DNA of 12,288 nucleotides from Fidelibacterota bacterium (GTDB lineage: Bacteria > Marinisomatota > Marinisomatia > Marinisomatales > UBA1611), in NCBI GenBank assembly GCA_002722105.1, contig PBKF01000011.1, forward strand, positions 44,942 to 57,229, in the 5' to 3' direction. Shown piece by piece: positions 6,864 through 12,288 of this stretch. A model generated the notes under the pieces. The model searched no databases and was not told where the DNA came from. It saw only the letters and a program-made list of their open reading frames with translations. The position numbers and the translations under genes are program-made. Each line of letters begins with the position of its first letter. Position 1 is the first letter of the stretch.

Positions 6864-8062
6864 GTTATCAACTCGCGGACCGTGTTCATAAGGTCCTCCC
6901 ATCCTTTACATTACAAATGGCGACACGAGCCGCAGAGATGCGATCCGATGGGATTGATGTAATAAATTTTTCGGTTGGTGAGCCAGACTTTAATACTCCT
7001 TCCCATATCATAGATGCTGGAAAAAAAGCCATGGATAATGGTTTTACCAAATATACTGCCGGTCCTGGAATGATAGAATTCCGTAAAGCTATTTGCAAAA
7101 AACTTAAGCGTGAAAATGGTATTCAATATGAACCTGCTGATATTCTTGTGTCAAATGGAGAAAAACAAAGTCTATATAATGTTTGCCAGGCTTTATTTGG
7201 AGAAGGAGATGAAGTCGTGGTCTTTCGTCCGTATTGGGTGTCTTTCCCGGAATTTGTACGTCTGGCAGATGCTGAACCAGTTTTGGTTAATACGAGAGCT
7301 GAAAATAATTTTGAACCAGACTTTGATCATTTATCAAAAAAGATTTCTTCTAGTATAAAAGGGGTTATTTTAAACTCACCTTCAAACCCCACTGGCGGAA
7401 TTTGGAGTAAAGATGCTATCCTTCAAGTTTTAAGATTAGCTAAAGAACAGAATTGGGTGGTAATCTCTGATGAATGCTATGAAAGGTTGGTGTATGATGG
7501 TGAATTTATCAGTACAGAAAAGTTGAATCGGGATTATAATATTGGTGCTGCAGTTGTTACCTGTTTAAGTCTCTCAAAAACGTATGCCATGACGGGTTGG
7601 CGTATTGGATACGCTGCGGGGCCAACAGATATTATTAAAGCTATGTCAAAAATTCAGGGTCAAGCTACGTCCTGCGCAAATTCAATTGGGCAAATGGCAG
7701 GGATTGAAGCATTAACCGGAGACCAATCCTGTGTACAAGAATTCAAAACAGCGTTTAAAAAACGACGTGATTTAATTGTTGAATTATTAAATAACTTACC
7801 TGGTGTATCTTGTTTAGTCCCGGGTGGCGCTTTTTATGCTTTCCCAAATTTTTCATCTTATCTTAACCGTGATATTAGTGGTAATAAATTCAAGGATACT
7901 TTTGATATTTCTGAGTATATTTTAGATCGTGCAAATGTGGTTACTGTTCCCGGTGATGGTTTTGGTGCCCCGGGGCATATTCGATTTTCATATGCAACCA
8001 GCACAAAAATTATTAATGAAGGGGTATCTCGTGTAAAAAATGCCCTTATAGAGATTACCTAA
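6860..8062 (+). CDS. class I/II pyridoxal-phosphate aminotransferase, aspartate aminotransferase-like
   Basis: A cytoplasmic PLP enzyme of fold type I, 400 residues, close to bacterial aspartate aminotransferases of subgroup Ib (aspC/aatA-like). The opening VINFSVGEPDFNTP is typical. PLP-site residues are N176 (NSPSNPTGG), D204 and Y207 (SDECYERL), the Schiff-base lysine K240 (SLSKTYAMTGWR) and R248; R375 (HIRFSYATS) would bind the substrate carboxylate. TTG 6860 is the only start that keeps the normal N-terminus, and it overlaps the preceding stop as TTGA with no clear ribosome site, so it is probably translated by re-initiation. Aspartate is the likeliest amino donor, but related enzymes act on tyrosine, prephenate or other substrates, so the exact specificity is open. 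Confidence 0.88.
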   Translation: MSYQLADRVHKVLPSFTLQMATRAAEMRSDGIDVINFSVGEPDFNTPSHIIDAGKKAMDNGFTKYTAGPGMIEFRKAICKKLKRENGIQYEPADILVSNGEKQSLYNVCQALFGEGDEVVVFRPYWVSFPEFVRLADAEPVLVNTRAENNFEPDFDHLSKKISSSIKGVILNSPSNPTGGIWSKDAILQVLRLAKEQNWVVISDECYERLVYDGEFISTEKLNRDYNIGAAVVTCLSLSKTYAMTGWRIGYAAGPTDIIKAMSKIQGQATSCANSIGQMAGIEALTGDQSCVQEFKTAFKKRRDLIVELLNNLPGVSCLVPGGAFYAFPNFSSYLNRDISGNKFKDTFDISEYILDRANVVTVPGDGFGAPGHIRFSYATSTKIINEGVSRVKNALIEIT

Positions 8063-8076
8063 CATAGGAGTGAATC

Positions 8077-8325
8077 ATGAAAAAAGGCGTACACCCCGAA
8101 AATTATCGACTGGTAGTTTTCAAAGATACATCTTGTGATTATGCATTTTTGACCCGATCCACTGTAGAAACAAAGGAAACAATAACATGGGATGACGGGA
8201 ATGAATATCCTTTGTGCAAAATTGAGATTTCTAATAAATCTCATCCGTTTTTTACTGGAAAACAAAACCTGGTAGATACTGCAGGACGTATCGAAAAATT
8301 CAATCAAAAATACGGTCGTAAGTAG
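8077..8325 (+). CDS. rpmE2: 50S ribosomal protein L31, type B
   Basis: An 82-residue large-subunit ribosomal protein. MKKGVHP, VVFKDTS, SKxTI-like [13 protein letters not shown], the SHPFFTG segment and the ending [11 protein letters not shown] match type B L31. This form lacks the CxxC zinc knuckle of type A; the two cysteines here (C20 and C47) are isolated and do not form one. AGGAG at 8066-8070, six bases before ATG, is one of the better ribosome sites in the window, as expected for a ribosomal protein. It is the last gene before the terminator at 8342. In many bacteria L31 lies between rho and prfA, and that order is kept here with two genes inserted. Confidence 0.95.
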   Translation: MKKGVHPENYRLVVFKDTSCDYAFLTRSTVETKETITWDDGNEYPLCKIEISNKSHPFFTGKQNLVDTAGRIEKFNQKYGRK

Positions 8326-8341
8326 CTAAACTATTATAGAT

Positions 8342-8389
8342 AATGGCTCTACATTCGGTTGGTAAACAGCTGGGTAGGGCCATTTTATT
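8342..8389 (+). terminator. intrinsic terminator after rpmE2
   Basis: Bases 8342-8352 (AATGGCTCTAC) pair with 8374-8384 (GTAGGGCCATT) in an 11-bp stem with one wobble, followed by a run of T (TTTTATTA from 8383). The 21-base loop is unusually large and contains CAGCTG. It separates the rho/L31 unit from prfA. Confidence 0.8.
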
Positions 8390-8469
8390 ATGAAAAATAA
8401 TTACTATTTATCATTAAGCCATCCATTATAGTGTTACAAATTATTATAAGAAAACAACTGGATGATAAG

Positions 8470-8526
8470 ATGGAAGAAGTATCCATTATTCCACTGCGAG
8501 AATATAGTGCAGAGGCTATTGGTTGA
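8470..8526 (+). CDS. possible 18-codon leader peptide overlapping the prfA start
   Basis: ATG 8470 opens an 18-codon frame ([18 protein letters not shown]) ending in TGA at 8524-8526, which shares bases with the prfA TTG at 8523 as TTGA. The same frame is open back to 8401 and could also begin at GTG 8431. Only a weak GGA precedes ATG 8470. Its overlap with the start of a release-factor gene suggests coupled translation, but a chance frame of this length is quite possible. Confidence 0.3.
   Translation: MEEVSIIPLREYSAEAIG
8512..8515 (+). promoter_or_regulatory. ribosome binding site supporting the TTG start of prfA
   Basis: GAGG seven bases before TTG 8523. An in-frame stop at 8505-8507 leaves no other upstream start, so this site and the fit of the N-terminus to RF1 decide the start. 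Confidence 0.55.
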
Positions 8527-9599
8527 AAGGCAAACTCATAACCATTATAGAAAAACACTCTCATCTTGCAGAACAGATGGCTGATCCTGAAATATTCGGT
8601 GATCAAGAAAAATTGACTATTATTGCAAAGGAGCATAGCTCTTTAGGAGAAATTGTTACCGTTGGTCAAGATTACATTTCAACTCTGGATCAAATTTCTG
8701 ATGATAGGGAAATTCTGAATGGTGATGATAAAGATTTAATAGCAATTGTCGAGGAAGAATTACCCGAATTAGAATCCCGCTTATCTGAATTAGAAGAAGC
8801 ATTAAAAGTTCTTCTTTTACCAAAGAATCCGCATGATGATAAAAATCTTATATTAGAAATACGTGCCGGAACTGGTGGTGACGAAGCTGCTTTATTTGCC
8901 GCAGATCTTTACCGCGTTTATACTAGATACGCCGAACGGAATAACTGGAGTTTTAAAGTAATGGAATCATCTGATACTGGCATTGGGGGAATGAAAGAAG
9001 TTATTGTTTCTATGCAAGGAAAGGGTGCCTTTGGAATGTTAAAATATGAAAGTGGTGTCCACCGTGTGCAACGTGTTCCCAAGACAGAAACAAGCGGAAG
9101 AGTCCACACTTCTGCTGCCACGGTGGCTATTTTACCTGAAGCTGAAGATGTGGATGTTGAAGTGAATGAAAGTGACCTTAAAATAGATACATATCGTGCT
9201 AGCGGTGCGGGTGGTCAACATGTAAATAAAACAGAATCAGCCATTCGTATTACACATATTCCTACAGGCTTAGTTGTCACCTGCCAAGATGAGTCTTCCC
9301 AGCATAAAAATAGAGCCGCTGCTATGAAAGTGTTAAAGTCTAGATTACTGGCTGCAGAGCAGGAGAAAGTGGCAGCAGAACGTGCAGCAGAACGGAAAAG
9401 TTTAGTATCAACAGGAGATCGCTCTGCAAAAATTCGCACATATAATTTCCCGCAAGGCAGAGTAACAGATCACAGGATTAACTTTACTACATATAGGTTG
9501 AATGAAATTCTGGATGGTGATATAACAGAAATCATTGAACAATTGAAAATGACTGAACAGCAAGAATTGCTTGCCGCTGAAACACAATCATTATCCTAA
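8523..9599 (+). CDS. prfA: peptide chain release factor 1
   Basis: RF1 recognises UAA and UAG in the ribosomal A site and triggers peptide release. It has 358 residues (E. coli 360). The stop-codon-reading tripeptide is PKT at 186-188 in [19 protein letters not shown], the RF1 form rather than the SPF of RF2. The peptidyl-tRNA hydrolysis motif is SGAGGQHVN with G230, G231 and Q232. [16 protein letters not shown] and [14 protein letters not shown] are also typical. The start is TTG. The GGQ glutamine is the target of PrmC, encoded 15 bases downstream. A short frame ends in TGA across the start codon, so initiation may depend on termination there. Confidence 0.97.
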   Translation: MKGKLITIIEKHSHLAEQMADPEIFGDQEKLTIIAKEHSSLGEIVTVGQDYISTLDQISDDREILNGDDKDLIAIVEEELPELESRLSELEEALKVLLLPKNPHDDKNLILEIRAGTGGDEAALFAADLYRVYTRYAERNNWSFKVMESSDTGIGGMKEVIVSMQGKGAFGMLKYESGVHRVQRVPKTETSGRVHTSAATVAILPEAEDVDVEVNESDLKIDTYRASGAGGQHVNKTESAIRITHIPTGLVVTCQDESSQHKNRAAAMKVLKSRLLAAEQEKVAAERAAERKSLVSTGDRSAKIRTYNFPQGRVTDHRINFTTYRLNEILDGDITEIIEQLKMTEQQELLAAETQSLS

Positions 9600-9614
9600 A
9601 AAATCACCCTGTTA

Positions 9615-10469
9615 ATGCCAAAAATCTGGCGTATCATAGACCTTATACATTGGGCAGAATCTTACTTCCAAGAAAAAGGATTCAGAAATCCGCGAGCCGA
9701 AATTGAATGGCTCCTTCGATCTGTTTTAGACTGCAGCCGCATGGATGTTTATCTTCGCTTTGAAGAACCACTTTCTCAAAGCCAATTAGATACTCTTCGG
9801 ACATATGTAAAACGAAGGTTAAATAAAGAGCCTCTTCAGTATATTACAGGATCCTGTGATTTTTATGGTAGAAATTATTTTGTAAATGAATATGTGCTAA
9901 TTCCGAGACCAGAAACAGAGCGACTCGTTGATTGCACATTAGAAAAAGTAAAAGAAATTAATTCTCCAGATATATTAGATGTTGGCACTGGTTCCGGCTG
10001 TATTGCAATTACACTAGGGTTAGAATTGAAAAGAGCATCTATAATAGGGCTAGATATTTCTGATTCTGCCCTGAGAGTTGCTAATCAGAATAAAAAAAAG
10101 AATTCTATAGATAATGTTTCATTCCATCAGATCGATTTCCTGTGTTGTTTACCAGAAGGTGAGTTTGATTTAGTAGTTTCTAATCCACCCTATGTTTCAA
10201 AACTGGAGATGAGTGGACTTATGAAAGATGTAAGAGAGTTTGAACCAACTTTAGCATTAACTGATAACAAAGATGGACTCACTTTTTACAGACGTTTTGC
10301 TGAAATCGGTAATACATTGGTTAAAAAGGGTGGTAGTATAATTTTAGAAGTAGGAGTAGGGAAGCATCCTCAAAAAGCAAAATCCATTTTTGAACATGAA
10401 GGCTATGCTGATATTCAATTATTAAAAGATTTGAATGGCGATGACCGTATATTGATAATAGGTATATAA
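9615..10469 (+). CDS. prmC: peptide chain release factor N5-glutamine methyltransferase
   Basis: PrmC (HemK) uses S-adenosylmethionine to methylate the GGQ glutamine of release factors, including the neighbouring RF1. It has 284 residues. An N-terminal helical substrate-binding part (about 1-75) is followed by EPLQYITGSCDFYG and IPRPETE (96-102), the methyl-donor site DVGTGSG (122-128) and the catalytic NPPY (190-193), which holds the glutamine amide. ATG 9615 has no clear ribosome site; with a gap of 15 bases after prfA, translation is probably linked to that gene. Enzyme and substrate genes being adjacent is the common bacterial arrangement. Confidence 0.96.
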   Translation: MPKIWRIIDLIHWAESYFQEKGFRNPRAEIEWLLRSVLDCSRMDVYLRFEEPLSQSQLDTLRTYVKRRLNKEPLQYITGSCDFYGRNYFVNEYVLIPRPETERLVDCTLEKVKEINSPDILDVGTGSGCIAITLGLELKRASIIGLDISDSALRVANQNKKKNSIDNVSFHQIDFLCCLPEGEFDLVVSNPPYVSKLEMSGLMKDVREFEPTLALTDNKDGLTFYRRFAEIGNTLVKKGGSIILEVGVGKHPQKAKSIFEHEGYADIQLLKDLNGDDRILIIGI

Positions 10470-10563
10470 ATAGCTTTTTTCAGATTATCAATCGGTTGAT
10501 TATAAGATAAATTGGTAAATTAATTCCACTAACCAACTAATTCAGGAATCAATTAATTTTTGA
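10470..10563 (+). other. AT-rich spacer before ubiA with weak inverted repeats
   Basis: ATCAA/TTGAT around a TCGG loop (about 10488-10501), and AAATTAATTCC (10517-10527) facing an imperfect complement at 10545-10559, could form weak stems. No ribosome site precedes ATG 10564 and no convincing promoter or T-tract was found. Confidence 0.3.
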
Positions 10564-11406
10564 ATGAGTGTACTTTACAGTCATATTAAACTTTTTCGTC
10601 CTCTAAACGTTTTTACCAGCGGTATGGCTATGGTAATTGCATCGGCTATTTTAGGCGTACTTCATGAAATAGATATAGTTATTTCTGTTATGGCCGTTGT
10701 TATATGTTATACCGGTGCTGCTAATGCATTAAACGATATTGTAGATGCTGAAATTGATTTGATAAACTGCCCTCTTCGTCCAATCCCTTCAGGAAATGTT
10801 GCTAAAAATACGGCACTAGTATTATCAATTTTACTATTTATAGTTGGGACACTATTTTGTCTGAAATTATCAGGACTAGCAAAGATAATCGGTATTCTTA
10901 TTGCCATGCCTTTAATGGTTTTGTACAGTAATTATTTGAAAGGGATGCCACTTGTTGGGAATATAACTATCGCATTTATTTTAGGACTATCTTTCCTGTT
11001 CTGCGGAGCTGCCTTTGGTCAAATAACATCTATGTTGATTCCAATGATATTAGCATTCGGACTCACTTTTGTTCGCGAGCTTATAAAAGATATTGCCGAT
11101 ATAGAGGGTGATAAATCTGCAGGATTAAAAACATTTCCAATTACTGCAGGCATAGATCGGGCAATTCAAGTTACTATCTTATTATCAGTCTGTATTGGTA
11201 TTGGGGCATTTATTCCTTTCTTAAATGGTATTTACGGTATGTGGTATGGGATTTTATTAATTCTTGGTATTGAGATTCCTTTATGCGTGGTTGTAGTTTC
11301 TCTATTAAATAAACCTGGAATTTCATCCGCCATCCAAGGCGCACGAATTCTAAAATTCAGTACCATTATGGGATTGATTGCCATATACGCGGGAAGCCTT
11401 TCATGA
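10564..11406 (+). CDS. UbiA-family prenyltransferase, similar to geranylgeranylglyceryl-phosphate geranylgeranyltransferase
   Basis: An integral membrane enzyme of 280 residues, with about eight or nine hydrophobic helices, that would join a prenyl diphosphate to an acceptor using two Asp-rich Mg2+ sites. The first is N57-D58-x2-D61-x3-D65 (NDIVDAEIDLIN), running on into CPLRPIPSG; the second is DIADIEGD with D176, D179 and D183, inside RELIKDIADIEGDKSAGLKTFP. NDxxDxxIDxINxPxRPIPSG and DIxDxEGD are the pattern of archaeal digeranylgeranylglyceryl phosphate synthase, whereas MenA and UbiA sequences usually diverge around these motifs. Other UbiA branches (menaquinone, heme or pigment prenylation) cannot be excluded. 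No ribosome site precedes ATG. The 3' end overlaps dnaE as ATGA. Family certain, substrate not. Confidence 0.85.
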   Translation: MSVLYSHIKLFRPLNVFTSGMAMVIASAILGVLHEIDIVISVMAVVICYTGAANALNDIVDAEIDLINCPLRPIPSGNVAKNTALVLSILLFIVGTLFCLKLSGLAKIIGILIAMPLMVLYSNYLKGMPLVGNITIAFILGLSFLFCGAAFGQITSMLIPMILAFGLTFVRELIKDIADIEGDKSAGLKTFPITAGIDRAIQVTILLSVCIGIGAFIPFLNGIYGMWYGILLILGIEIPLCVVVVSLLNKPGISSAIQGARILKFSTIMGLIAIYAGSLS

Positions 11407-12288
11407 CGTCCGAATTTGTCCATTTACATAATCATTCTGATTATAGTTTACTCGATGGTGCGCAACGAATTGATCAATTGATAAATACCATTGATGATCT
11501 TGGTATGGACTCTGTTGCGCTAACTGAACACGGAAATATGTTTAGCGTGGTTCCTTATTATAAAGAAGCAAAGAAGGCTGGTATAAAACCAATCATAGGT
11601 TGTGAGATATATGTGGCTGTAGGAAGTCGATTCGATAAGAAACCCAGAGCAGAAGGTGGTTGGGGGAATAATCATTTAATACTGTTAGCACAAAATTATA
11701 CAGGATATAAAAATCTCATGAAATTAGTAACAGCTGGTTATCTGGAAGGTTTTTATTATCGTCCAAGAATTGACATTGAATTACTTCGACAACATAACGA
11801 TGGCCTTATTTGTTTATCTGCATGTTTAAAAGGTGAAGTCCCAGAAAAAATGCTTCATGGAGATTATCAAGGAGCAAAGGAGGCGGCCCTTCGATTTGCT
11901 GAAATATTTCCTAATAGATATTATCTGGAAATTCAAAATCATGGTATTCCTGAAGAAGAAGCCAATATTAAAAATATGAAAAAATTGGCAACCGAACTAA
12001 ATCTGCCTTTGGTGTGCACCAATGACGCTCACTATGCAAAAAAAGATCATTGGGAAGCTCATGACATTCATATTTGTCTTGGCACAGGTAAAGAAAGAAG
12101 TGATCCAAACCGTCTCAAATATGCTACACCGGAATTTTATTTTAAATCTCAGGATGATATGTTTGCATTGTTTAAGGAATTTCCACAGGCTATCGAAAAT
12201 ACGAGACGGATTGCAGATAGCATTGATATGACTCTACCTATGGGAGAATATCATTTACCAAATTATCCTATTCCAACCGATTCACCAA
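11403..12288 (+). CDS. dnaE: DNA polymerase III alpha subunit, N-terminal part (runs off the window)
   Basis: The replicative polymerase subunit; 295 codons are visible of a gene normally about 1,100-1,200 codons long. The visible part is the PHP domain. FVHLHNHSDYSLLDGA gives H7, H9 and H11; TEHGN gives H43; GCEIYV gives E68; NNHLILLA gives H91; LSAC gives C141; NDAHY gives D208 and H210. All expected metal ligands are present, unlike E. coli DnaE, whose PHP site has degenerated. ATG 11403 overlaps the ubiA stop (ATGA), so translation is likely coupled. The polymerase palm and the OB and tau-binding regions lie beyond the window. Confidence 0.96.
   Translation, partial: MTSEFVHLHNHSDYSLLDGAQRIDQLINTIDDLGMDSVALTEHGNMFSVVPYYKEAKKAGIKPIIGCEIYVAVGSRFDKKPRAEGGWGNNHLILLAQNYTGYKNLMKLVTAGYLEGFYYRPRIDIELLRQHNDGLICLSACLKGEVPEKMLHGDYQGAKEAALRFAEIFPNRYYLEIQNHGIPEEEANIKNMKKLATELNLPLVCTNDAHYAKKDHWEAHDIHICLGTGKERSDPNRLKYATPEFYFKSQDDMFALFKEFPQAIENTRRIADSIDMTLPMGEYHLPNYPIPTDSP

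Noticed and set aside
6586..6891. 101-codon + strand frame overlapping the Cas6b-like tail
   Set aside because: It is a shifted reading of the low-complexity AT-rich tail and crosses the aminotransferase start; no ribosome site.
8059..8636. Antisense frames over rpmE2 and the prfA leader
   Set aside because: Both are shadows of conserved genes or cross the intrinsic terminator; no ribosome site or recognisable protein.
12022..12231. 69-codon + strand frame near the right edge
   Set aside because: It lies out of frame within dnaE, whose PHP residues are encoded in the other frame.

Overview
The window reads as a piece of chromosome from an AT-rich (roughly 35-37% GC) bacterium of the FCB superphylum. 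Candidatus Marinimicrobia (SAR406) or a close relative is my best guess. This rests on gene content and protein character (type B L31, a Cas6b-like protein beside rho, a UbiA enzyme resembling archaeal ether-lipid enzymes, a DnaE with an intact PHP site), not on a database match. Every gene I accept is on the + strand and uses the standard bacterial code. No tRNA, rRNA, insertion sequence, integrase or CRISPR array is visible.

Layout. (1) 1-727: two tandem small membrane proteins (69 and 72 aa) that are paralogues of each other. They have strong Shine-Dalgarno sites, a higher GC content than their surroundings, a palindrome upstream, a hairpin between them and a clear intrinsic terminator after them. 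(2) 934-8389: a long same-strand cluster made of a cell-wall amidase, murI (glutamate racemase), folC, rho, an orphan Cas6b-like protein with a highly charged tail, a class I aminotransferase and rpmE2 (L31 type B), closed by an intrinsic terminator at 8342-8389. (3) 8390-12288: prfA (release factor 1), prmC (the methylase that modifies the GGQ glutamine of release factors), a UbiA-family prenyltransferase, and the first 295 codons of dnaE, which runs off the end.

How the genes fit together. The amidase and MurI act on peptidoglycan, one remodelling it and the other making its D-glutamate. FolC supplies polyglutamylated folate. Rho, the Cas6b-like protein, L31, RF1 and PrmC form an RNA and translation block. 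Several junctions overlap (murI/folC, Cas6b-like/aminotransferase, ubiA/dnaE), and three genes (folC, the aminotransferase, prfA) appear to start with TTG, two of them inside a TTGA overlap, which suggests translational coupling.

The most interesting item is the 348-aa protein between rho and the aminotransferase. It keeps the RAMP-type glycine-rich loop and overall layout of the CRISPR RNA-processing enzyme Cas6b, but there is no CRISPR array or other cas gene in the window. The position where I expect the family's catalytic histidines holds no histidine, and it carries an added Arg/Lys/His-rich tail. It looks like a Cas6-fold RNA-binding protein recruited to a housekeeping role.
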